Origin: a virus | Virus record (IMG/VR): IMGVR_UViG_3300046714_000009 | Span: 1-30,921 of that record | Strand: one strand, 5' to 3' | DNA: 30,921 nt | Shown: in pieces, positions 13,458 through 19,985 of the stretch | Layout of the letters: each line of letters begins with the position of its first letter | How positions within the stretch are numbered: position 1 is the first letter of the stretch | Notes under the pieces: generated by a model | The model's database searches: none | Told to the model about the DNA's origin: nothing | The model's input: the letters and a program-made list of their open reading frames with translations, nothing else | Made by a program: the position numbers and the translations under genes

Positions 13458-14195
13458 TCACTTGGGTTGCGGTGTCGGTGCGATAGGATTGCCAACTGAG
13501 AGCGACGGGTCAATGGTTGTCCAACGATAGCCTACGCCTACGATCCATACGAGGCACATGACTTCACCCTGTATGGTCGGTGGCAATGGTGGCCATACTG
13601 CACCGGGTGGCAAGTCAACAGGTGGCAACGTGTTGTCAATGCCGGGTTGTGATCCAGGCAGTGTGTTGTCGATGTTAGGAGGGCGTCCACCCGGTAGTGT
13701 ATTGTCGATACCGGGTTGATCACCGGGCAACGTGTTGTCTACTTCTGGTAAGGTTGGTCCACCACCTACATGTCCAGGTCGTCCTGGCATTGGTCCACCA
13801 CCAACATGTGGCGGACGAATGTAGATTGGTAAGCTAGGATACACTGGCTGCGGTGGTGGCCATGTGATCACTGGTGGTGGTGGGAAGCAACCGGGTCCAA
13901 CAGGTATGTCATAACCAGGATCAACTGGATACGTTGGCCGATGTGGTGGACGCGGTGGCCACACTCCCGGCACCGATGGCAATCCATTGTTGATCACTGG
14001 TGGCAGTGGAATGCCAAACGATGGATCAACTGGTCTGTCACGTCCCGGCAGTCCATGTCCAGGCCGTTCACCACCCGGTGCAATTGGGTGCGATGGATGT
14101 CCCTCTTCAATCCCATAGTCAGGATCAACGGGACCACTTGGTCCACGTCCTGTTACATACGCAGTGCCGCGTATGATGACTGGTGTTCCTGGCAT
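13458..14195 (-). CDS. Proline/glycine-rich repeat protein of podovirus-like phages
   Basis: A 245-residue protein, nearly half Pro and Gly. Motif 'PVDPxYG/PVDPSFG/PVDPGYD' occurs three times (about 22, 55, 90), 'PHVGGGP/GHVGGGP' twice (about 130 and 142) and 'DNTLPG' four times (153, 164, 176, 187). The C-terminus is different: 'GEVMCLVWIVGVGYRWTTIDPSLSVGNP', a compact strand-rich module around 210-235. I recall similar proteins ('PVDPDYG...', ending in 'W.PGVGYRW.VIDPS') in phages of alphaproteobacteria, without a known function. The ATG has GAGGGG about nine bases upstream. It is the first gene of the minus-strand island and lies next to the holin candidate. Confidence 0.78.
   Translation of the reverse strand: MPGTPVIIRGTAYVTGRGPSGPVDPDYGIEEGHPSHPIAPGGERPGHGLPGRDRPVDPSFGIPLPPVINNGLPSVPGVWPPRPPHRPTYPVDPGYDIPVGPGCFPPPPVITWPPPQPVYPSLPIYIRPPHVGGGPMPGRPGHVGGGPTLPEVDNTLPGDQPGIDNTLPGGRPPNIDNTLPGSQPGIDNTLPPVDLPPGAVWPPLPPTIQGEVMCLVWIVGVGYRWTTIDPSLSVGNPIAPTPQPK
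13620..13748 (-). repeat. Coding tandem repeats (DNTLPG units)
   Basis: Four tandem units of about 11-12 codons encode residues 150-192 of the Pro-rich protein (T/I-D-N-T-L-P-G...P). The DNA copies have drifted in third positions, so the repeat is old or kept for its protein sequence. Confidence 0.65.
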
Positions 14196-14325
14196 AGAGT
14201 GTTCCCCTCTCGGTTGGCGAGAGTGGAGCTTACCAGTTCCAGGCCCAATGGGCTAGAGAGAAAGGAGGGCTGAGCACAATTATTGCGTGTATGTTACATG
14301 AACATGAGTGTATGAGGAGAGTAGT

Positions 14326-14676
14326 ATGAGTATGCAGGTTGAGTTGCGTGGTCCTGAGTTGGCTGATCACTTGGCTCGGTCACTCAATGACCTTGAGTTC
14401 GAGTTGCTTGTGCGTCGGCGCATCGAACTGAAGTTCGCACCAGTGATGGAGCGTTATCCAGACTTGGCTGAGTCCTACAATCGGTGTAAGTTCGTATACC
14501 AGTGGGACGATCGGTGCACATGGGAGGTCGCACTTGGTTCGTCATATCGTGACCAGACTGAGACGTGTGGCGAAGTGCTGAGCGTGTGCGTGCGTAACGT
14601 AGAGAGTCAATGGGTCAACAAGCAGGACAACAAGCTGAGCTTGCTGTTGCCTGCACCAGAGGGGTTCAGTGAATGA
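14326..14676 (+). CDS. Hypothetical early protein
   Basis: A 116-residue protein started at the ATG at 14326 with GGAGAG upstream; the frame extends to 14308 but without a site. 'ELADHLARSLNDLEFELLVRRRIELKFAPVMERYPDLAESYNRCKF' is helical. The second half, 'WEVALGSSYRDQTETCGEVLSVCVRNVESQWVNKQDNKLSLLLP', is strand-rich. No family is recognised. The 130 bases before it (14196-14325) hold short inverted repeats (CTCTC/GAGAG, GCCC/GGGC) and no confident promoter. Transcription may come from 12846. ATGA overlap with the next gene. Confidence 0.65.
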   Translation: MSMQVELRGPELADHLARSLNDLEFELLVRRRIELKFAPVMERYPDLAESYNRCKFVYQWDDRCTWEVALGSSYRDQTETCGEVLSVCVRNVESQWVNKQDNKLSLLLPAPEGFSE

Positions 14677-14894
14677 CTGAAGGCTTAGCTAGACAGATCG
14701 ACATGCTGCTCAATGAAGACGTTGAGCATCCAACGCAAGGCTTCATCATCATCATCATGGAGATGCGTGATGGTGAAGTTGGTGGTGACACGAAGGTGTT
14801 GTCCAACATTGGTGACGACATTGACACTGCGCTCGGCATCTTGCGTGGCACGATCAGGGAGCTTCAACTGCATACACCGAAGGGCAACGCTTGA
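14673..14894 (+). CDS. Small hypothetical early protein
   Basis: A 73-residue protein coupled to the previous gene by ATGA. It has a helical N-terminus (MTEGLARQIDMLLNEDVEHP), a hydrophobic strand with four consecutive isoleucines (GFIIIIMEMRDGE) encoded by ATC repeats, and a C-terminal helix (GDDIDTALGILRGTIRELQLH). Probably a small alpha/beta fold. No family recognised. A consensus promoter starts at its last codons. Confidence 0.62.
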   Translation: MTEGLARQIDMLLNEDVEHPTQGFIIIIMEMRDGEVGGDTKVLSNIGDDIDTALGILRGTIRELQLHTPKGNA

Positions 14895-14919
14895 CATACG
14901 TGTGTGCATGAGGTATAAT
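14891..14919 (+). promoter_or_regulatory. Perfect consensus sigma70 promoter
   Basis: TTGACA at 14891-14896, 17-base spacer, TATAAT at 14914-14919. Both boxes match the consensus exactly. It heads the recombination/replication gene run from 14991. Confidence 0.92.
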
Positions 14920-14990
14920 GCTTAATCAGTTGAGGAGACCAGTGCGTAAGCCGTGCCTACATGCTTAACCAATCACAGGAGTGCATCGCA

Positions 14991-15434
14991 ATGCCGATGA
15001 CACAGCGTGAGTTGTTGAAGATCACCGACACAATGTATGTCGCATTTGACAAGTTGGGTCGCAATGGTGGTCAGTCGTTGAAGTCCACTGACAATCGTGA
15101 GTCCCTACTGTGGGACATGTATACTGCCAAGTTGCTTGAGGCGCGTGCCAAGAAGCGTCGTGAGGCTGCATTGCTTCATGCAGTGGAAGCTGGGCTTGCA
15201 CCTGACACTGACAGGATGCCACAGCCCAATGGTGATCGTAGCTTGTTCAGTGGTGACAACATGGTGCTCATGCTCAAGGTGCATGAGCGTAGCCTCGGTC
15301 CAGACATCTCCACGTTGCGCACTAAGCTGATCGCACGTGGTGTGAAGCAGTCAGTGTTCGATGAATGCTTGGCTGAGTCAGAGCGACCCAAGTCGAAGCA
15401 GCATCAGTTCAATGCCAATCCCGTAGTCATCTAG
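14991..15434 (+). CDS. Hypothetical early protein
   Basis: A 147-residue protein from the ATG at 14991 (AGGAG ten bases upstream); the ATG at 14997 is a near-equal choice. It is basic and mostly helical: 'TQRELLKITDTMYVAFDKLGRNG', 'LLWDMYTAKLLEARAKKRREAALLHAVEAG', 'NMVLMLKVHERSLGPDISTLRTKLIARGVKQSVFDECLAE'. No metal or nucleotide motif is visible. First gene behind the consensus promoter, so likely well expressed. Family not recognised. Confidence 0.68.
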   Translation: MPMTQRELLKITDTMYVAFDKLGRNGGQSLKSTDNRESLLWDMYTAKLLEARAKKRREAALLHAVEAGLAPDTDRMPQPNGDRSLFSGDNMVLMLKVHERSLGPDISTLRTKLIARGVKQSVFDECLAESERPKSKQHQFNANPVVI

Positions 15435-15443
15435 CGTAGCGTA

Positions 15444-15471
15444 GCTGGGTCACGTGTGTGCGTGGCCCAGC
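15444..15471 (+). promoter_or_regulatory. Stem-loop before the 15495 gene
   Basis: GCTGGGTCACG and CGTGGCCCAGC make an 11-bp stem (one G-T pair) with loop TGTGTG. No T tract follows; a 'TGTAAGGAAC' ribosome site comes ten bases later. It may insulate or stabilise RNA between genes. Confidence 0.55.
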
Positions 15472-15494
15472 CACGTGCGTTGTAAGGAACCATC

Positions 15495-15725
15495 ATGGAT
15501 GAGATAGATGCCCGCTCAATGATTAAACCGAAGAGCATCTCGGTGCAGTATGAAGGCCACCACTACACATGCACATTCGATCCACATGCTCCACCTGACC
15601 GCAGGTGGTATTGGCAGGTGCACTTCACACAGGTGTATGATATACATGGTGGTGCGCCATCGTTGCAGCAAGCGCAGAACAGTGCACGCCGCAACATCAG
15701 GGAGATGAAGAAGCGTGTCGGATGA
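15495..15725 (+). CDS. Small hypothetical early protein
   Basis: A 76-residue protein with a TAAGGAAC ribosome site. 'ISVQYEGHHYTCTFDPHAPPDRRWYWQVHFTQVYDIHGGAPSLQQAQNSARRNIREMKKRVG' shows a beta sheet followed by one helix, similar in shape to small HicB-like or double-stranded RNA-binding-like folds, but with no convincing family match. It overlaps the next gene by 11 bases. Confidence 0.62.
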   Translation: MDEIDARSMIKPKSISVQYEGHHYTCTFDPHAPPDRRWYWQVHFTQVYDIHGGAPSLQQAQNSARRNIREMKKRVG

Positions 15726-16074
15726 TCTAGGTAGTGTAGCGTCGGATGATGATCCTCCACCCAATGATGTAGACGTTGACCGCTACGACACGCCCACTGC
15801 ACGTGCCACCATCAACCAACTCAGTGTGGATGAGTTGGATGCATGGCTCGAACAGGTGCGTGAGCGTAGACTTGAGCGTGTGAAGAAGCTCGAAGCCGTT
15901 GCTCGTGTGAAGAGTGATGAGGTTCGCATCGAAGCGTTCCTGAAGTATGAGCGTCAGTATAAGTTGGCACGTGCTGCGCTGACCAAAGCTGAGGAGTATG
16001 AGAAGCGTGCAGATGCAGCAATCCACAAGCTGCGTGTGCTCGCTATGGCTGCGTTGCTAGACATGGAGGTGTAG
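15715..16074 (+). CDS. Coiled-coil early protein
   Basis: A 119-residue protein with GTG start at 15715, overlapping the previous gene by 11 bases. The first 28 residues are acidic (SDDLGSVASDDDPPPNDVDVD). The rest is a long charged helix/coiled coil from 'LSVDELDAWLEQVRERRLERVKKLEAVARVKSDEVRIEAFLKYERQYKLARAALTKAEEYEKRADAAIHKLRVLAMAALL'. No enzyme motif. It may be an adaptor or structural partner of the coiled-coil protein encoded directly downstream. Family unknown. Confidence 0.62.
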   Translation: MSDDLGSVASDDDPPPNDVDVDRYDTPTARATINQLSVDELDAWLEQVRERRLERVKKLEAVARVKSDEVRIEAFLKYERQYKLARAALTKAEEYEKRADAAIHKLRVLAMAALLDMEV

Positions 16075-16317
16075 ATGATTGGTCCTGTGCGTGCACGTGA
16101 CCTACGTGCATCCATCAAGGAGCTTGGCTTCGACAAGGGTGTGGTTGCTACGCTTGAGGCTGTGCTTGAGGAGCGTGTGCAGGAGCGTGAACAGATGCGT
16201 GAGTTGGTGCAGCTTGTCTCTCAATGCATTGATCAGGTTGAGAAGATGATCAGCGTAGGCACAGGCATGCACAGTCGGCTCGATGCAATCAAGCGCACAG
16301 GTGAACAGGATGAGTGA
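16075..16317 (+). CDS. Small coiled-coil early protein
   Basis: An 80-residue protein with GGAGG five bases before the ATG. 'DLRASIKELGFDKGVVATLEAVLEERVQEREQMRELVQLVSQCIDQVEKMI' is almost entirely coiled coil. It lies directly between another coiled-coil gene and the nuclease gene, with an eight-base overlap to the latter. No family recognised. Confidence 0.65.
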   Translation: MIGPVRARDLRASIKELGFDKGVVATLEAVLEERVQEREQMRELVQLVSQCIDQVEKMISVGTGMHSRLDAIKRTGEQDE

Positions 16318-17404
16318 CGCTCCATACAGTGCAAGCTTTCGAATAGCATCAGGTGAAGATCTTGCGCTCGAATGCTATGATCACACCAAGCTGAGTGCAG
16401 TCAACACATGTCCAACATACGGTGTGCTCCGTTACCAAATGAACCTCAGGATGCCTGGAGATGGGCGCTCGATGGCGCTGGAGGCTGGCAGTGCACTACA
16501 TGAATGCTTTGCCTTCGTTCGCTTGGTCAGCTTGATTGAGCAACTCACTCATGAAGGTAAGCCAAAGGCGTTCGTTGACGCAGTGTGGAGTCATCATGGC
16601 ATCCGACTATTTGGTAAGGAACGACTAGAAGCCATCAGCCTTGCTGTCGAACAAGCTGATGACGTGATTGATTTATGCAAGCGTGGTTCTATCACTGTGC
16701 TAGACTCGGGTGGGTTCCATGATGATCCAAGAGACAGGCGACGCACGCTGTCTAACCTAGAGGAATGTATCTACGCATACATCAATCGTTGGCGCTTCGA
16801 TCATGTTGTGTGGATGCGTGATCGTGATGACCCAACATCCGATGTAGGTATAGAGATACCATTCGATGTAGTCGTGAATATCCCAACCAAGATGCAGTTT
16901 CGTCTCACTGGTAGGATCGACGGCATTCATTATGCCTCTGATGGTAAGCTGGCTATCCATGATAACAAAAGTGCGTCGCGCTTAGGCGAAGCATGGAGTA
17001 TGGCACAGCAAGTCAGTCATCAGTTCACTGGCTACTGTGTGGCAGCATCCGTGTTCACCAAGGACAGTGTGCGCAATGTAGAAGTGCACGGGCTGGCTGT
17101 TCCTCTACCGAAGACCTACGACTTTGGAGGAGTCACACGAGAGGTCATGCGTAGAGAAGACCATCACTTCACGCGCTGGTTGGCATGGTTGGTGCACACC
17201 GTAGAGATGACTAGGAAGTATGCAAACGATCCATACAATGCTCCCAAGTTCACACACAGTTGCTCACGCTACTTCCGTCCATGTATCTTCGTACCGTTCT
17301 GCGTTGCCGATGATGAGGAACAGAAGCTCATTGTCAGCGAGCTAGTGTTCGATGAATGGACGCCCTTAGATAAGCCACTGCTCGACGGCATTGGTAACGA
17401 ATGA
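16310..17404 (+). CDS. PD-(D/E)XK exonuclease with putative 4Fe-4S site
   Basis: A 364-residue protein from the ATG at 16310, which overlaps the previous stop. Features match the RecB/AddB/Cas4-like nuclease family: an N-terminal 'KLSAVNTCPTYGVLRYQM' with C34, 'EAGSALHECFAFVR', then 'LTGRIDGIH' (D204) and 'AIHDNKSAS' (D218-x-K220) as the metal-binding core, and 'QQVSHQFTGYCVAA' as the QxxxY-type helix. Near the end C318, C325 and C331 (x6, x5 spacing) with C34 are well placed for an iron-sulfur cluster. Such phage enzymes are 5' exonucleases that make single strands for recombination. It is followed, after two HNH genes, by a Sak4-like ATPase and SSB-like protein, a coherent recombination set. 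Confidence 0.88.
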   Translation: MSDAPYSASFRIASGEDLALECYDHTKLSAVNTCPTYGVLRYQMNLRMPGDGRSMALEAGSALHECFAFVRLVSLIEQLTHEGKPKAFVDAVWSHHGIRLFGKERLEAISLAVEQADDVIDLCKRGSITVLDSGGFHDDPRDRRRTLSNLEECIYAYINRWRFDHVVWMRDRDDPTSDVGIEIPFDVVVNIPTKMQFRLTGRIDGIHYASDGKLAIHDNKSASRLGEAWSMAQQVSHQFTGYCVAASVFTKDSVRNVEVHGLAVPLPKTYDFGGVTREVMRREDHHFTRWLAWLVHTVEMTRKYANDPYNAPKFTHSCSRYFRPCIFVPFCVADDEEQKLIVSELVFDEWTPLDKPLLDGIGNE

Positions 17405-17411
17405 GGATGCG

Positions 17412-17861
17412 ATGCCAATATATCTCACAGCAGAAGAGAAGCTGTCGCGTGCACGAGCGAACAACATCCTTGTTGATGAGCAAGACATGTGGTTGCTGGA
17501 AGAATACACATGGCACATTGCGCACAAAGGATATGCTAGGACGAACGTAGCAGGCGGAACAGCAAGACTACACAATGCAATAATGGGTTGCCCGATTTGG
17601 GAAGGTGAGGAGATAGATCACATCAACCGGAACCCAGCAGACAACAGAAGGAGTAACCTGCGGTGGACTTCTCCAACAGGGAACGCACTGAACCGTTCAT
17701 TCCCACTGAGTAACTCAGGTGCTCGCAACGTTTACCTAATGGGCAGCAAGTATCAAGTGCAGATCAGACGTAGCGGTGTGTTGCATCTGTTGGGTGGGTT
17801 CGATACACTCGATGAAGCTGTTGACACACGAGATGCATGGCTCGCTACTAATAGTGGGTGA
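17412..17861 (+). CDS. HNH homing endonuclease with AP2-like domain
   Basis: A 149-residue protein from the ATG at 17412 (GAGG five bases upstream; the frame is open to 17391). The HNH core is 'LHNAIMGCPIWEGEEIDHINRNPADNRRSNLRWTSPTGNALNR', with the H of RLHN, the DH pair and the NxxxN/R elements. A C-terminal AP2-like DNA-binding part follows (GARNVYLMGSKYQVQIRRSGVLHLLGGFDTLDEAVDTRDAW). The N-terminus 'LVDEQDMWLLEEYTWHI' is shared with the next gene, so the two are diverged tandem relatives. Free-standing enzymes like this cut near their own insertion point. No neighbour is interrupted. Confidence 0.88.
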   Translation: MPIYLTAEEKLSRARANNILVDEQDMWLLEEYTWHIAHKGYARTNVAGGTARLHNAIMGCPIWEGEEIDHINRNPADNRRSNLRWTSPTGNALNRSFPLSNSGARNVYLMGSKYQVQIRRSGVLHLLGGFDTLDEAVDTRDAWLATNSG

Positions 17862-17867
17862 GGAGTG

Positions 17868-18455
17868 ATGAGCACACAACATGTGGTAGTGAAGCATCGT
17901 CATCGAGATGCTGAACAACGCTTGCAACGTGCACTCAAGCGTGGCATCATTGTTGATCCTGAGGATGAGTGGCTGTTGCGTGCATACACGTGGACCATCC
18001 ACAACGGGTATGGGTGCACGTGGTTATCGACTGGCTACAGAGTGCAGTGCAGTGTGTATCTACACCACTGCATCGTGGGACAGGCTGCATGGCAATGCGA
18101 TGAAGTCTGTCACGTGAACAAGAACAGGCTAGACAACAGGAGGTCCAACCTAGTCATCTGCAAGCGTAGTATGTCTAAGCTCAGCAACAGCAACGTGGTG
18201 AATGCCAAGCACATCATGTTCGACATGCGTGCCAAGCGTTGGCATGTCAAGATCATGCGCAATGGTGTATACTACAGGTGCATGAACCTGCCGACTGAGA
18301 TGGCTGCACAACTTGTTAGAGAAGCGTGGGTCGCGTTGTATGCACAACATGGAGATGATACATGGATGAGATTGAGTGGCGAATGGCGTATAACGAAGCG
18401 TGCAAGTCTGCCGAACGTATCACGGCACCAGAGACCAAGACCACCAACATGCTGA
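17868..18455 (+). CDS. Degenerate HNH/AP2-type endonuclease paralogue
   Basis: A 195-residue protein beside the 17412 HNH gene and related to it: 'IVDPEDEWLLRAYTWTIHNGYG', then 'VYLHHCIVG...CDEVCHVNKNRLDNRRSNLVICKRSMSKLSNSN', then an AP2-like 'KHIMFDMRAKRWHVKIMRNGVYYRCMNLPTEMAAQLVREAW'. The usual 'EIDHINRN' is replaced by 'EVCHVNKN', so the Asp next to the catalytic His is Cys; the His and the downstream Asn are kept. It may be weakly active, inactive, or retain only DNA binding. The last 30 residues (WRITKRASLPNVSRHQRPRPPTC) are not family-like and overlap the small gene at 18362. Confidence 0.75.
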   Translation: MSTQHVVVKHRHRDAEQRLQRALKRGIIVDPEDEWLLRAYTWTIHNGYGCTWLSTGYRVQCSVYLHHCIVGQAAWQCDEVCHVNKNRLDNRRSNLVICKRSMSKLSNSNVVNAKHIMFDMRAKRWHVKIMRNGVYYRCMNLPTEMAAQLVREAWVALYAQHGDDTWMRLSGEWRITKRASLPNVSRHQRPRPPTC

Positions 18456-18523
18456 TCTTGCAGTTGGTGCATGCACTGTTCGTGATGATTGATGATCTGC
18501 ATGAGGAGGATGCAGATGAATGA
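18362..18523 (+). CDS. Small 53-residue early protein
   Basis: A short frame with a GGAG site eight bases before its ATG: MDEIEWRMAYNEACKSAERI, then 'NMLILQLVHALFVMIDDLHEEDADE'. It is helical with a hydrophobic stretch and an acidic tail. It overlaps the 3' end of the HNH-like gene by 94 bases and the ATPase gene by eight bases. Its good start site and natural composition, against the odd tail of the HNH frame, suggest it is the older gene and that the HNH gene's end was extended into it. Confidence 0.5.
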   Translation: MDEIEWRMAYNEACKSAERITAPETKTTNMLILQLVHALFVMIDDLHEEDADE

Positions 18524-19370
18524 AGAAGTCAGTCCACTGCGTTCACTTGGTGGCATTCCTGTTACCAGTCCACGTAGCGAGGACACGCGGTTCGCGTTGC
18601 TGCTGTGGGGTGACAGTGGTTGTGGCAAGACCAAGCTCGCTTCGACTGCACCCGGTGTGACGCTGTTCATGGTGTTCGATCCTGATGGTGCACTCACGTT
18701 GAGTGGCGATCCTAACGTGTTGGTCATGGACCTGAGTGATCGCAATGCAATCACCACGATGGGTGAGTTCCGCAAGGATGATCCATTTGGATTGACCAAG
18801 TTCCTCAACGACAACCCTGAGATCAGCACGATCGTGTTGGATAGCATGACCTCGCTTGCATACATGGCATTGCTCGAAGCTGTGAGTAAGAACAGGAACA
18901 GCACCATCGAGCAGCCTGGTATACATGGTTACACGTGGCGCAACGCTACACTCACACGCATTGCCAACACGATGATGACCATCACCAAGCGTGCTAAGCG
19001 CAACATGATCTTCATCTCACATGAGGGCACGCCCAGTCGTGATGATGACGGTCGCATCTTGTCGATCTCACTGATGCTCAGTGAAGGCAGTGCCAACCAA
19101 GTTGGTTCACGCATCAACGAGGTGTGGTGGATGCGTGACCACAACAACGTTCGTAGTATAGCCGTGCGTCCGTGTCATCAGCGCAAGCCAATGAAGACAC
19201 GGCTATTCGTTGCTGACAAAGCAACTGAGTTCGTGTGGCACTACGATCCAGAGACACAAGTTGGCGAAGGTATCGCTGACTGGTGGGCTGCGTGGCAGGC
19301 TAACGGTGGCAAGCGCATTCCGTTGCCGACACGTGTATCAACCACAAGTAGAGGAGGAATGAAAAAGTAG
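18516..19370 (+). CDS. RecA-like ATPase (Sak4-like / AAA_24)
   Basis: A 284-residue protein; the ATG at 18516 has GAGGAGG six bases upstream. Walker A is G32-D-S-G-C-G-K38-T39. 'ISTIVLDSMTSLAYMAL' is Walker B with the following Ser/Thr region, and 'NMIFISHE' is the strand carrying the polar switch residue. The layout matches the phage nucleotide-binding AAA_24 group that includes Sak4 single-strand annealing proteins, which work with an SSB. The next gene is an SSB-like protein, supporting this. The C-terminus is basic (STTSRGGMKK). The enzyme would pair single strands made by the PD-(D/E)XK nuclease. Confidence 0.85.
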   Translation: MNEEVSPLRSLGGIPVTSPRSEDTRFALLLWGDSGCGKTKLASTAPGVTLFMVFDPDGALTLSGDPNVLVMDLSDRNAITTMGEFRKDDPFGLTKFLNDNPEISTIVLDSMTSLAYMALLEAVSKNRNSTIEQPGIHGYTWRNATLTRIANTMMTITKRAKRNMIFISHEGTPSRDDDGRILSISLMLSEGSANQVGSRINEVWWMRDHNNVRSIAVRPCHQRKPMKTRLFVADKATEFVWHYDPETQVGEGIADWWAAWQANGGKRIPLPTRVSTTSRGGMKK

Positions 19371-19396
19371 GCCGCGCCTCGGGATAAGGCGCGGCC
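19370..19396 (+). promoter_or_regulatory. Strong stem-loop after the ATPase gene
   Basis: GGCCGCGCCT (19370-19379) and AGGCGCGGCC (19387-19396), a perfect 10-bp stem with a seven-base loop, directly at the stop codon. A-rich sequence precedes it (GAAAAAGTA) but no T tract follows, so it might terminate on the opposite strand or attenuate on this one. Confidence 0.6.
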
Positions 19397-19414
19397 CCAA
19401 GTCGATGTAAGGAA

Positions 19415-19434
19415 CCCACTCCAGATGGAGTGGG
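19415..19434 (+). promoter_or_regulatory. Second stem-loop, perfect 8-bp arms
   Basis: CCCACTCC and GGAGTGGG around the loop AGAT, 18 bases after the previous hairpin and preceded by TGTAAGGAAC, a ribosome-site-like sequence without a close start codon. Together the pair forms a structured leader for the SSB-like gene at 19474. Confidence 0.55.
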
Positions 19435-19473
19435 CCATACATATAGTGTCAACATTCATGGAGGTCAACCACA

Positions 19474-19908
19474 ATGAGTGGTTCCAATCCCACTGGGCAC
19501 AGTGGCTCGATCCTCGAATTTAGCGAGGACATTTCCAACGCGAAGGCACCTGAGCCTTTGCCGATTGGTCAGTATACTGGTGAGATCATTGGCGCGCAGT
19601 GGCGTGTCAGTGCTACCACTGGTAACACATACGCACAGATCATTGTGCGTGTGCCCGAGTCCAACTATCCTGTCGATCACAAGGATGGTGAGCCGGATGG
19701 CACGGTGCTGATGTATAATCGGTTGCCGCATGCCGATACGCCACGCGCTCGGTATGCATGGCGGTTGTTCTGTGAGAAGGTTCGTGTTACGCCTGGACGC
19801 AGCATTGACTTGAATGACTTCTTGGGCCGCAACATCATTGTGGATGTGGTCCATCAGGAGTATGAAGGCGAACAGCGCGCGTCCATCGCACGCATTCTGG
19901 AGCCGTGA
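19474..19908 (+). CDS. Putative single-stranded DNA-binding protein
   Basis: A 144-residue protein with GGAGG upstream of its ATG. The central region 'LPIGQYTGEIIGAQWRVSATTGNTYAQIIVRVPE...DGTVLMYNRLPHADTPRARYAWRLFCEKVRV...DFLGRNIIVDVVHQEYEGEQRASIARI' has the strand pattern of an OB fold. It resembles the phage proteins (DUF669-like or SSB-like) that follow Sak4-type ATPases. It would coat single strands during replication and recombination. There is no acidic C-terminal tip like that of bacterial SSB; the end is 'ILEP'. The call rests on pattern and gene neighbourhood. Confidence 0.55.
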   Translation: MSGSNPTGHSGSILEFSEDISNAKAPEPLPIGQYTGEIIGAQWRVSATTGNTYAQIIVRVPESNYPVDHKDGEPDGTVLMYNRLPHADTPRARYAWRLFCEKVRVTPGRSIDLNDFLGRNIIVDVVHQEYEGEQRASIARILEP

Positions 19909-19913
19909 TCTAC

Positions 19914-19946
19914 GCATGTGCGGTTGCATCGCGCAGCCGCACATGC
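19914..19946 (+). terminator. Long stem-loop after the SSB-like gene
   Basis: GCATGTGCGGTTGC and GCAGCCGCACATGC pair over 14 bp (one G-T) with a five-base loop, followed by TATCTTCT. The T-containing tail makes this a possible but not canonical terminator; the next gene starts 40 bases later. Confidence 0.5.
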
Positions 19947-19985
19947 TATCTTCTAGTATCAACAACATGAGGAGGCAACTGGTCC

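Noticed and set aside
13620-13748. Regular repeats that might be a CRISPR array
   Set aside because: The repeats are in-frame coding units with diverged third positions and no constant spacer length; no cas genes are near.
18272-18926. Minus-strand frames of 127-211 codons opposite the Sak4-like gene
   Set aside because: They mirror a well-supported gene, lack ribosome sites and have low-complexity Ser/Leu or His/Arg composition typical of antisense reading.
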